Positions 13,289 to 22,000 of a stretch of 27,118 bases of DNA are shown here, in pieces. The DNA is from CAZFLM01 sp964519955 (GTDB taxonomy: Bacteria > Armatimonadota > Chthonomonadetes > Chthonomonadales > CAJBBX01). Within the stretch, counting starts at the first letter, position 1, and each line of letters begins with the position of its first letter. The position numbers were made by a program, and so were the translations under genes. The notes below the pieces were generated by a model. That model saw only the letters and a list, made by a program, of their open reading frames with translations. It did not search any database and was not told where the DNA came from. The stretch spans positions 1 through 27,118 of the forward strand of contig CAZFLM010000084.1 of NCBI GenBank assembly GCA_964519955.1, written 5' to 3'.

Positions 13289-14323
13289 ATGACGCCTATC
13301 CTGCGGACGGAGCGCTTGACCAAGTACTACGGCAATCGTCTGATTGCCGTGAGCGACGTCCACATGTCCGTCGAGGCGGGCCAGGTGTTCGGGCTGCTCG
13401 GGCCGAACGGCGCGGGCAAGACGACCACCCTGAAGCTCATCCTCGGATTGCAGCGGCCCACCTCGGGCTTCGTCGAGCTGTTCGGGCAGCGCATGACCCC
13501 CAACGCGGCGCACCTGCGTCAGCGCGTCGGCTATCTGCCCACCAATCCGAAGTTCCCGCCGACCCTCACGCCCCTGACCTACCTCGACCTCGTCGGCCAG
13601 CTCTTCGGCATGGGCAACGAGGAGCGCAAGCCGCGGGTCGCCAGTCTGCTGCGCGCCGTCGATCTGTCCGCCGCATCCTCTCGCACGATCCGCGCGCTGT
13701 CGACGGGCATGCTGACTCGTCTGGGCATCGCCGCGGCGCTGATGAACGACCCCGAGCTGCTCATCTGGGACGAGCCGACCTCCGGCCTCGACCCTGCGGG
13801 GCGCAAGTACACCCTCGATCTCATTCGCGAGCTGGGCAAGACGAAGACCATCATCGTCTCGTCGCACATCCTCTCGGATATCGACCGCGTCTGCGACCAC
13901 GTGGGCATCATGCACGGCGGAACGATCATCTACTGCGGCTCCGTGCGCTCGCTGAAGGAGACGATCGGGCGGAACAACGTGGAGTTCGAGGTGGACGGCG
14001 ACGAGGAGCGGCTCGACGAGTACATGGCCCGGGTTCAGTCATCGCCCGAGGTGGTCGGCGCCGAACGGCGCGGCCTGTTCATCGACATCAAGTTCGACCC
14101 GGCGGCGCCCATCGCGATCCCACTCGCCCGGCTGCTCCAACAGGCGTCCGACATGGGTATCGACGTGCTCGCGGTCAGCTCGACGCGCGCCCAGACCGAG
14201 GATGCGTTCCTGCATCTCCTGGAGGCAGATCAATCCGATGGCTTCTCACGCGCTTACAACCGGGTTTCGCCGGCCGCTCATGGCGTCGACGGCGCTCCTC
14301 AAGGCGGACCTGGTCGCCCTTAG
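13289..14323 (+). CDS. ABC transporter ATP-binding protein (ABC-2 type exporter)
   Basis: The product has 344 residues; GGAGG lies 8 bases before the ATG. Walker A is GPNGAGKTT (38-46), the signature is LSTGM (137-141, in place of LSGGQ), Walker B is LLIWDEPTSGLD (157-168) and the switch histidine is H193 in VSSHIL. The Q-loop region reads GYLPTN (81-86), lacking the usual glutamine, as in a subset of ABC-2 ATPases. A C-terminal extension (about 200-320) is typical for ABC-2 exporter ATPases. The last 25 residues are low-complexity and overlap the permease gene. It energises export by the membrane protein encoded next; the cargo is unknown. Confidence 0.93.
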   Translation: MTPILRTERLTKYYGNRLIAVSDVHMSVEAGQVFGLLGPNGAGKTTTLKLILGLQRPTSGFVELFGQRMTPNAAHLRQRVGYLPTNPKFPPTLTPLTYLDLVGQLFGMGNEERKPRVASLLRAVDLSAASSRTIRALSTGMLTRLGIAAALMNDPELLIWDEPTSGLDPAGRKYTLDLIRELGKTKTIIVSSHILSDIDRVCDHVGIMHGGTIIYCGSVRSLKETIGRNNVEFEVDGDEERLDEYMARVQSSPEVVGAERRGLFIDIKFDPAAPIAIPLARLLQQASDMGIDVLAVSSTRAQTEDAFLHLLEADQSDGFSRAYNRVSPAAHGVDGAPQGGPGRP

Positions 14324-15707
14324 CCGCTCCTGGGTGCTGCGCGGATGGCTCATCGCGCTGGCGCTCACCGAGTTCTGGGTGCTGACCACCTCCATATCGG
14401 CGAACAAGGTCGTGCCCGTCCCGGCATCGACGATCCTGGCCGGCTCGCTGCAGCTCTACCTGTTCGTCTGGAGCACGTTCATCATCGTGCTCTCGGCAGG
14501 GTCGGTGTCGCTGGAAGCCGACATGATCGCCGACAGCATCCTGTGCCGTGCCTGCACGCGCACCCAGTACATCGTCTCCAAGATCGCGTCACGCGCGCTC
14601 GTGATCCTGGGCGCCTACGCGGTGTTCTCCGGCATCGCCGGGTATGCCACCTGGCGCTACGCCGCCACCGACATGACGGTCGCGACCATGCTGACGGGAA
14701 TCGGCATCGTCGCGATGGCCGTCTTCCTGCTCGTCGCGCTCGGCGTCATGATGAGCGTGGTCTTCAATAACACCATCGTCTCCTGCGTCGGCCTCCTGCT
14801 GCTGTGGTACGTCGCGAGCCCGGTCTTCGCCTTCATCGGCTTCGACTACCTCTCGCCCGCGAGCCTCACGCGCACGCTTCCGCTCATCCTCAAGGACCCG
14901 AGCGCCCCGCAGGTCGTCCAGTGTACGGCCACGGCATCCAGCGTGACGGTGGCGTTCTCGAAGGACATGCGGGCGGAACGCGCCGAGGATGTCAGCGCCT
15001 ACGCGGTCGAGTGCCCCTCCGGCACGATGCTCACGCCGCAGACCGCGGTGTACGACAAGCCGCGCACGAGCGTGGTGCTGAGCGGTCTGACGCTCCCGGC
15101 CGGCGAGACCGTCAAGGTCACGGTGCGTGGGGTCACCGACACCGGCGGCAACGAGGTGAGCCCGGCGGCGGACTCGGCCACGGCGACGGTGCCAGCCGCG
15201 AAGGGCACAACTGGGCCGAAGCCGGCAGCAGTGCCCGCGCCGGCCGCGACTTCGACCACGACAACGGCGGGCGAGCCCGCAGCGCCGGCCAAGCCCAAGG
15301 CCGCGAAGAAGGTGGGAACGGACCGCGTGGCCCCGCGCGTGACTGAGTGCAAGGCCACCGCATCGAGCCTGAAGGTGACGTTCTCAGAGGACATCGAAGC
15401 GGAGGACGCCGAGACGCTGGCCAACTACCTGGTCGAGAGCCCGATGGGGAAGACGCAGACGGCACGCGCGGCGACGTACTCCGCCACGGGGCACACGGTG
15501 CTGCTCAGCGGCCTGACGCTCGATCCGACCTTCGTGAAGGTGACCGTCCGCGACGTGAAGGACCTCAACGGGAACGTCATCGGCACGTCCGGCAACTCCG
15601 CCATCTTCCGCGAGGTGTCGAACTGGAAGTACGTGCTGGGTTTCGGCCTGCCCGCGATCTTCTTCACGCTGTTCGGCATCGTCTGGTTCTCGCGGCGGGA
15701 TCTGTAG
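14238..15707 (+). CDS. ABC-2 type permease with two Ig-like domains inserted before the last membrane helix
   Basis: The product has 489 residues. I chose the ATG at 14238 because GGAGG at 14221-14225 precedes it; ATG 14280 is an alternative. Membrane helices are near 35-52, 68-92, 116-135, 147-172 and 178-202, then one at 463-483, ending in the FSRRDL motif common to ABC-2 permeases. Between helix 5 and the last helix lie two similar beta domains (about 223-318 and 365-456), each with C-T/K-A-T-A-S-S-[VL]-x-V-[AT]-F-S, an A-E-[DT]-x-x-x-Y-x-V-E block and VVLSGLTL/VLLSGLTL, joined by a P/A/T-rich linker. They resemble the Big_5/SbsA Ig-like fold found on surface proteins. The gene overlaps the ATPase gene by 86 bp and should be co-translated. 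Confidence 0.85.
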   Translation: MASHALTTGFRRPLMASTALLKADLVALSRSWVLRGWLIALALTEFWVLTTSISANKVVPVPASTILAGSLQLYLFVWSTFIIVLSAGSVSLEADMIADSILCRACTRTQYIVSKIASRALVILGAYAVFSGIAGYATWRYAATDMTVATMLTGIGIVAMAVFLLVALGVMMSVVFNNTIVSCVGLLLLWYVASPVFAFIGFDYLSPASLTRTLPLILKDPSAPQVVQCTATASSVTVAFSKDMRAERAEDVSAYAVECPSGTMLTPQTAVYDKPRTSVVLSGLTLPAGETVKVTVRGVTDTGGNEVSPAADSATATVPAAKGTTGPKPAAVPAPAATSTTTTAGEPAAPAKPKAAKKVGTDRVAPRVTECKATASSLKVTFSEDIEAEDAETLANYLVESPMGKTQTARAATYSATGHTVLLSGLTLDPTFVKVTVRDVKDLNGNVIGTSGNSAIFREVSNWKYVLGFGLPAIFFTLFGIVWFSRRDL

Positions 15708-15714
15708 AAGGAGC

Positions 15715-15759
15715 GTGGGGTGGGGCACGGCCCGGCGGGGCGCGGAGGCCCCACCCCAC
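15715..15759. terminator. Perfect 12-bp inverted repeat in convergent gap
   Basis: GTGGGGTGGGGC at 15715-15726 pairs perfectly with GCCCCACCCCAC at 15748-15759 around a 21-base GC-rich loop. It lies just after the permease stop and 53 bp before the end of the converging nucleotidyltransferase gene, a natural place for a bidirectional terminator. No T tract follows on either strand. Confidence 0.5.
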
Positions 15760-15811
15760 GAGTCACTGCGCGATACGCCTCCTCTAGGATGAGGGTAGAC
15801 CGGTGATGCGC

Positions 15812-16129
15812 TCATCCCTGCGCATAGATCACCTCAGCGCTGCCGAGTACCTCGCGCCGGACCGTCTGGTTGGAATCGTGCTCGATCGCCCAGCGGCTGA
15901 CCAGGTCTGCCTTGCGCCCCAGGACGGCGGTCAGCTCATCCTCCATCGCCAGGGCTTCGAACAGGTCCCAGTCCGCGCCTTCCTCGAAGTCGACCAGCAG
16001 GTCAATGTCGCTCGATGGACCGAAGTGGTCGCCGAGTATGGAGCCGAACACGGCCAGTTCCTTCACCCGCCACCGCTGGCAGAAGCGGGCTATCGCGTCG
16101 GATCGCAGATCGATTCCATGTGCGGTCAT
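15812..16129 (-). CDS. MntA-like minimal nucleotidyltransferase (antitoxin family)
   Basis: The product has 105 residues, the usual length for minimal nucleotidyltransferases. It carries the family motif: GS at 29-30 (VFGSILG), then SDIDLLVDF (40-48), giving the two metal-binding aspartates D41 and D43; a third acidic residue is likely D76 in RKADLVS. In type VII toxin-antitoxin pairs, MntA adds AMP groups to a HEPN toxin (HepT). No HEPN gene is seen next to it here. Instead it follows the DUF2384-like gene by 32 bp on the same strand. The ATG at 16129 was preferred since the upstream in-frame extension overlaps that gene and has no family character. It could be an orphan antitoxin or pair with its neighbour. 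Confidence 0.82.
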   Translation of the reverse strand: MTAHGIDLRSDAIARFCQRWRVKELAVFGSILGDHFGPSSDIDLLVDFEEGADWDLFEALAMEDELTAVLGRKADLVSRWAIEHDSNQTVRREVLGSAEVIYAQG

Positions 16130-16161
16130 GCTCGTGTCCCCATCACCCGGCGCGTCCCCTG

Positions 16162-16794
16162 CTACTCGCCGTCCTCCTCGATCGAGTCCTCCAGCCGTTG
16201 GGCGACGACGACTGCCAGACCCTCCGAGATGAACGCCTCGGGCGTGCGGCCGTCCCACATCGGGCCCGGCGTCTTCGCCCAGATGCGCGCCTGGTCCTGC
16301 GGTAGCCCGAGCCGGACGAGCGCGGACGCGATGCGCTCGAACGCGGCCAGGCGGTCCTGCAGAGCGTCCGCGTCGGGCGTTTTGGACACCGTCGACAGGT
16401 TGCGGCCCAGCACGCGCGCCAGCAGCGACAGCGTCAGGCCGAAGGCGGCGGCGACGCGCCGGGCGTCCAGGCGTCCGCTCGCCGGGTTGTGCATCTCCGG
16501 CACGATGGCTCCGAACACCTTCGACGGCGCCTCGATGGCCGCCGGCGCAGCCTGGGCCGGCTCAGCTCCGGCGGCAGGCGCGGTCAGCTTCCTGATCAGC
16601 CGCTTCTGCTCCGCGATCTGGTCGGCCAGTTCGTGGATCTTGGCGAGGAGCATCTCCTGGCCGTAGACCAGGTCCTCAAGCGTCGCCGCGATCTTGGCGA
16701 GCCTGCGCTTCTTGCCGTCGTCATCGTCGGCCACCGCTTCCGTCTGTGCAGCGACTTCGCGCACCTGCCTGTCCTTGTCGCGTTCACGTGCCAT
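16162..16794 (-). CDS. MbcA/ParS/Xre-type antitoxin-like protein (DUF2384) with N-terminal coiled coil
   Basis: The product has 210 residues. The first 72 are highly charged, with a helical heptad-like stretch (about 29-72), probably a coiled coil, then an alanine/proline linker (73-90). Residues 108-165 look like the helical Xre-type domain (ARRVAAAFGLTLSLLARVLG, then STVSKTPDA). Residues 168-202 match the toxin-binding end of the MbcA/ParS/Xre family: a W-A-K-T-P block, then GRTPEAFISEG and a helix. Family members neutralise RES-domain toxins, but none is encoded within the window. The N-terminal coiled coil is an addition I do not associate with the family. It starts 28 bp after the glycosidase stop and ends 32 bp before the nucleotidyltransferase. 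Confidence 0.7.
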   Translation of the reverse strand: MARERDKDRQVREVAAQTEAVADDDDGKKRRLAKIAATLEDLVYGQEMLLAKIHELADQIAEQKRLIRKLTAPAAGAEPAQAAPAAIEAPSKVFGAIVPEMHNPASGRLDARRVAAAFGLTLSLLARVLGRNLSTVSKTPDADALQDRLAAFERIASALVRLGLPQDQARIWAKTPGPMWDGRTPEAFISEGLAVVVAQRLEDSIEEDGE

Positions 16795-16822
16795 AGCACC
16801 TGTCCTCCGTTGTCACCGCCAG

Positions 16823-19084
16823 CTACTTCTCGACTGTCGCACTGAACGCGACACGCCCCTTCGGCGCAGCCCACCGCAGGCCCGCGGGGGTCACCGTCGC
16901 GCCGGAAGCCGCATCCACCGACGCTGCACGCAGACCGTCCGGCAGGCGGATGTGCAGCGTCGTCGATGCGGCACGGCATTCCTGGCCGAAGTCCACATAA
17001 CCCGTTACGCGCTTGGCGGCGGGATCGTAGCGAACTTCGTAACTCACCTCGCCGAAATGTGTAGACGCCTTCGAGATGCCCACCGGCGCGCCGCTTGCCA
17101 TCCACCCGCGGTCCACCCCCAGCGCCAGGTTCAGGCCGTCGCCCGACTCCATCACCAGGCAGTCTCGGACGCAACGGACAAGCGCCACCGGCGTCCACAG
17201 GTGCTGGCGGTCGCCGGAACACTGCGCGGTGCCGGGCTCCTGCCCGCGCTCCTCGCACCAGGTGGTCAGCGGCGTCGCGTGGTTCAGCGAGGAGTAGAGG
17301 TAGCGGATCGCGGTGTCGCCGTCGCCCAGGGCCAGGTAGGTCTCCGCCAGGTTGTCGATAGTGATCGCCACCCAGCTACCATCCGCCATCCACCCGGTGT
17401 GGATCGGCTGGCCGCCCTTGCTCATGTTCGACTCAATAAACTGGAGCGTGCCCTTGATCAGCGGGTCGTCTCCGTCCAGCAAGCCAGTCGGGGTGAACGC
17501 ATTGAGCACGCCCCAGCGGCTGCCGGTCGTCTTGCCGGGTACACCGGGAATCCACCGGTAGCCGTTGGCCTGGATGGCGCCTCGGTTCATGCACTCGATG
17601 AGGTCGCGCCGGGCGGTCTCGTGGATCCTGCGCAGCTCCGGCAGGTCGTTGGTCTTGCCCAGGATCTCGGCAGCTTCGGCTGCGAGCTTGTCCGCGTAGA
17701 CCGCCCAGATGTTGTGTGGGATGAAGAAGCCGTAGAGGTCGTTGTCGTTCATCAGCCCGCAGTCGCCCATGCCCCGGGGCAGCAGGCCGTACGTGAGCGG
17801 CTTCTCCCCGTTCTCCGTCACGCGGGTGCGCGCCCGCTCCCGGTCGGCCCAGCGCGATGACGCGAGCAGGTGGGTGTAGAGCTTATCCAGGAACGCTCGA
17901 TCCTGGGTGAGGTGGTAGTGCTCCATGCCGACCCACGCCTTGAAGCCGGCGCAGCACCAGACCAGGTGCCCCCAGCCCTCCGGGTCGTTCCAGTTGCCGT
18001 CGGCTGCCTGCATATCCCAGCACATCTGGTAGGCGCGCACCGCCTCGGCGTGGAGCCCCAGCTCATCGATGCCGATGCAGCCGATGCCGGCCTCCACCGC
18101 GTTGGCGGCCCGGTAGCCCTCGGTGCCCGGTAGTCCGGCGATGTAGCCCTTCGCCACCGGCTCGCGCATGATGAAGATGTCTGCCAGGCAGGCCTTGAAC
18201 GCGTCTACCACGCCGCGGTCCGGGATCGCGACCTTGGCCGTCCGCCCGATGAGCGTGCGCCAGACCTTCTTGCCTGCCTCCAGCTCCTTCGCCCAGTCCG
18301 TGGCGCGGAGGGCGGGTAGGTCGGCGGTCGCCTTCGCGTAGGGACGGACGAGCCATCCGGTCTTGGTCTCGCCGGGCTTCAGGTCCCAGACGAAGACCAT
18401 GTTCCGTGGCCCGGGCGCGGCGTTGCCCTTCTCGGTGGAGTATGCGTCCGCGCCGACGGCCATCACGAGCACGCGGTCGGCCCGCTCGTTCCAGCCGGCC
18501 ACCAGGTTGTCACCCACCCAGCGCTTCTGATCGACCCACGCGGGGTTCTCGCCCCAGGACGCCGAGTCGACGCGGAGCACGAAGCGGGATGCCGCGCCGC
18601 CCGTGTTCCTCGCGGTGATGCGCGCGATCGCGGCCGTCTTGGCCCCGGCGACCTCGATGGTGGCCGTGCAGTTGGCGTCCTCGTACACGTTCTCGAGTGC
18701 CGGCAGCCACCCTTCGACGCGCGTCCAGCGGCTCTTGGCGAACCCATGCCCATCGATCTGCGGCGTGATGCGCATGTCCCAGTCGGTGCGCGGCGTGCGG
18801 AACGAAGCCAGTGGGAAGCGGGTCAGGTCGTCGTAGGTCCACGCCATCCGCAGGCTGCCCGGCTGCAGGTCCAGCAGCGTTCTGTCGCTCTTGTCCGGCA
18901 GGCCTACGGTGATGCGGTGGGGTGTCGCGAAGGCGTAGGAGTACTCGACCTTCGTTGGAAATGCGTCGGCGCTCGGTGTCTTGGCCACAGTGCTGCTCCC
19001 TCCGGCTTGTTGTGCCGCCGCGCCAACGGACATCAGGGCGGCCGCTGCGACAAATGCGGTTCGGCTCATCCAGCGATGGGTCAT
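16823..19084 (-). CDS. Secreted six-hairpin ((alpha/alpha)6) glycosidase
   Basis: The product has 753 residues. The ATG overlaps the stop of the GH106 gene by 4 bp (ATGA), which fixes the start and implies coupling. Residues 1-25 are a signal peptide (TAFVAAAALMSVGAAAQQ). The N-terminal third is a beta-sandwich with DLQPGSLRMAWTYDDL and NVYEDANCTATIEV. A catalytic-type alpha barrel follows from about 270, with WDMQAADGNWNDPEGWGHLVW, GLLPRGMGDCGLMNDNDLYGFF, WMADGSWVAITIDNLAETYLALGDG and TAQCSGDRQHLWTPVALVRC. A beta domain ends the protein. This architecture is shared by families such as GH78, GH95 and GH127-like enzymes; I cannot choose one. Acidic candidates are in the GMGDCG and SGDRQHLW segments. 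Its neighbours suggest action on rhamnose- or arabinose-containing glycans. Confidence 0.8.
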   Translation of the reverse strand: MTHRWMSRTAFVAAAALMSVGAAAQQAGGSSTVAKTPSADAFPTKVEYSYAFATPHRITVGLPDKSDRTLLDLQPGSLRMAWTYDDLTRFPLASFRTPRTDWDMRITPQIDGHGFAKSRWTRVEGWLPALENVYEDANCTATIEVAGAKTAAIARITARNTGGAASRFVLRVDSASWGENPAWVDQKRWVGDNLVAGWNERADRVLVMAVGADAYSTEKGNAAPGPRNMVFVWDLKPGETKTGWLVRPYAKATADLPALRATDWAKELEAGKKVWRTLIGRTAKVAIPDRGVVDAFKACLADIFIMREPVAKGYIAGLPGTEGYRAANAVEAGIGCIGIDELGLHAEAVRAYQMCWDMQAADGNWNDPEGWGHLVWCCAGFKAWVGMEHYHLTQDRAFLDKLYTHLLASSRWADRERARTRVTENGEKPLTYGLLPRGMGDCGLMNDNDLYGFFIPHNIWAVYADKLAAEAAEILGKTNDLPELRRIHETARRDLIECMNRGAIQANGYRWIPGVPGKTTGSRWGVLNAFTPTGLLDGDDPLIKGTLQFIESNMSKGGQPIHTGWMADGSWVAITIDNLAETYLALGDGDTAIRYLYSSLNHATPLTTWCEERGQEPGTAQCSGDRQHLWTPVALVRCVRDCLVMESGDGLNLALGVDRGWMASGAPVGISKASTHFGEVSYEVRYDPAAKRVTGYVDFGQECRAASTTLHIRLPDGLRAASVDAASGATVTPAGLRWAAPKGRVAFSATVEK

Positions 19085-22000
19085 CGATAGATCTCCAGCC
19101 TGGCCGATGCCGGCGCGAACGGTTCCAGGCGTATGGTGTTGCTGCCCTGCTTGACGAAGCGGGTGACATCGAGCCGCAGCGGCCTGCCGATGAACCCTCC
19201 GGCGTCCTTGCCGTTCACGGTCACGCGTGCCGCCTCCTCGGGCTTCAGGTCGTCCACCGCCAAGAACACGCGCGCTCCGCTAGCCAGCGTGTCGGCGGGC
19301 ACGATGGCAGTGCCCTGGAACGGGTCGGCCTTGGCGGGGCTGAGCGTCACCTGGCCCTGCAGGCGCCCCCACGGCCCCTCGCCGAACTGCGCGATCACCT
19401 TCGCGCCGGGCCAGGACGCGTCTGCGAAACCAGCCTGGCTCCAGCCATCCACCAACTGGTTACCCGATTTCCACGTGCCGTCGACCTTCACCTCCACATC
19501 CGTGCCGTTCGCCAGGTGGACTTGCAGGAGACCGATGAGGCCGGCAGGGCTTGGCTGCGACGTGGAGTTCGTGGCTGCGATGGCGAGCTGGTTCAGGCCG
19601 GGCTGGAGCAGCGCCGTCACGTCCAGCTCGACGGGGGTGCGCCAGCCCTCGCCGTCGGCGCTGCTCTGGCCGGCCGTCTTCCCGTTGACAAACAGCTCGA
19701 AGCTGTTGTCGGCGGTGCCCCGGAACGTCGCCTTGCTTACTTGCGCGCCGGCCGGCAGCTCGACCTGCTTGCGGAAGTAGCGCACACCCGCCGGAGCGGA
19801 TGCCCGCGGATCGCCCTCCGGGTACCACACCCATGCGCATCCCTGGAGCGACGCGGCGATGTCGGTCGGCCCCTCCAGCACGGGCTCCGGCACCGGGGGC
19901 AGCGCCTCGCGCACGATCTGGATGGCTGCGCGAAGGCTGCGGCTGCCCTCCTCGACGCGTCCGGGCAGGTTCCGCGCGCTGGGCTGGAACACGAGGAGCA
20001 TGCTCTCGTTCGGCTCCATCGTCAGCGTGAGCAGCACGTGCGCGCCGTCGCGCTTGTACGGGATCGAGGTCATCTCGTTGCGCATGGGGTCCCAGTGCTC
20101 GGGCACCCCTGCGGCGGCAACGCGGAACGTGAACCGCCGGGGCGGGCCTTCGTGGTTCTGGTTCGTCACGAAGAACACGTCGCGCCCGTCCTTCACGCGG
20201 TGCAGCACGTGCAGCCAGTTGCTGGGGGCGCCCGCGACGACCTCAAGCGTCGGATGGACGCCGGCATCCTCTGCCAACACTCGCTGCAGATCATCCACCG
20301 TCGGCGCCTGCGGCAGCAGGTAGGAGCGCCCCCCGGCGTCGTTGGTCCGGCAGGCGTCGAGGCCGGGCTGCGGGCTGCCCCAGATGGCGCCAGTTAGCGC
20401 GGCGATGTCGCTGGACGACTTGCCCAGCGTCGCGGACTTCGTGGGCAGGAACCCGTGCGCGACGACTACGCCGCCGGCTTCGTAGAACGCTTTCACCTTC
20501 GCCAGCGCGGCGTATGGGATCGTCTCGACCGGCGGCACGACGAGGACGCGATACGCCTCATCGCGCAGGCGGAGCTGCCTGCCGTCGACACGCATATACT
20601 GCTCGAACACGTCGTACGGGATCCAGTCGCAGTCGTACAGCGCGTCCTGCAGGACCTCGCTCATCTGCTCGGGGGTGACGTGCTTGCCGGCGTGCGCACT
20701 GTTTCCGAGGTAGAGCAGCGCGACGGGACATACGTGGCGGCCGCCGGTGAGCATCACGCTGAGGCGGCTCGTGTAGTCGGCCCACACGCGGTAGAGCGGG
20801 AACCGCGGCTCGAACGCGCCCATGTAGAAGTAGGGTGGACAATCGGTGTCGCGCGGCGCCCGCGGGTTGAACGAGTGGGGGATCAGGAAGTTGACGCCGC
20901 TCACCTGCATGTGGTCGGCCCACCACTTCATCTCGGGGTACGTCAGGTCCTGGCCACGCGCGCCGAAGATCTCCACCATCGTCACGTCGTCCGGCTTGCC
21001 ATAGGCGTGCGTCACGGAGCTGCCGAGCTTCGGCGTCTGCCAGCATGGGGCGTCACGCACCGCGCGCTTGCCCCAGATGAACTGGTCGAATACCGCGTCG
21101 ATGGCGCCCATCCCGCTGTACTTCTGGAGCTGCATCATGTTGCCGGCGCACAGGCCCGGCGCGAGGTAGCAGTTGCTGTGCTCGAGGAAGTGCCCCATCG
21201 ATACGACGCCGCGCGCCTCGCACCACTTCGACAGGCCGCCGTACAGCGTGCGCCCCCAGGCCTCGGCGAAGGCGTCCTGGTACTGGTAGCGCGCGGCCAC
21301 CTGCTCCTCGCCTGTGAGCTTGAACTTCCACGCGACGAGGGCGCGCTTCCAGTCGACGCCGCGCTCGTCGAGCACCTTGCGCACCTCGGTGCCCCAGTCG
21401 CCGGGCGTCTCGGGCTCGTCGTAGAAGTAGCCCGCGATCGTCTTGCCGAAGTCGGCCTTGAACCGGTCGTAGTGCGGCTGGTAGACCGTCTTGATGTACC
21501 AGTCCACGCAGTCCCGGCTGGCGCCATCGACCAGCGGGCGGCCCGGCGCCGGTTTGCACGTAAAGCGCATCACCTGCCAGCGCCCCGCGGGGACGCGCCA
21601 CTTCAGCGTGCCGTCCGCGCCGACCGCGTTCGCCAGATCCACCAGCGTGCGCCCCTCGACGCCGTCCGCCGCGAGACGCCCCGCGATGATCGCGACCCGG
21701 TTCGGCCCGCCATAGCCCGGCAGCGCAACGGACTTCGGGCCGGTCAGCTCCGCAGCCTCGCCGACGAGCAGCTTGGCGCCGTACTGCGGCGGCACCTTGC
21801 CGGCCACCTCGCCGCTCGGCCACCACTTCTCGTCGAAGATCCAGAGCTTCATGCCGCTCGTCTTCGCCGCGTCGAGGCAGATGCCGAGGTCGCGGTACCA
21901 GCCCTCGCCGAGCCAGTCGCTGTGCGGCCGCGACTCGGCGGTCAGCGATCCATTGCCCCCGTCGGCGACGGCCCTCAGGTACTCCTGCAGCCGCTCCTTG

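Noticed and set aside
15803..16666. A + strand gene opposite the nucleotidyltransferase and DUF2384-like genes
   Set aside because: The minus strand carries the GS-x-SDIDLL and GRTPEAF motifs in proper frames; the + strand frame is serine/arginine-rich without any motif.
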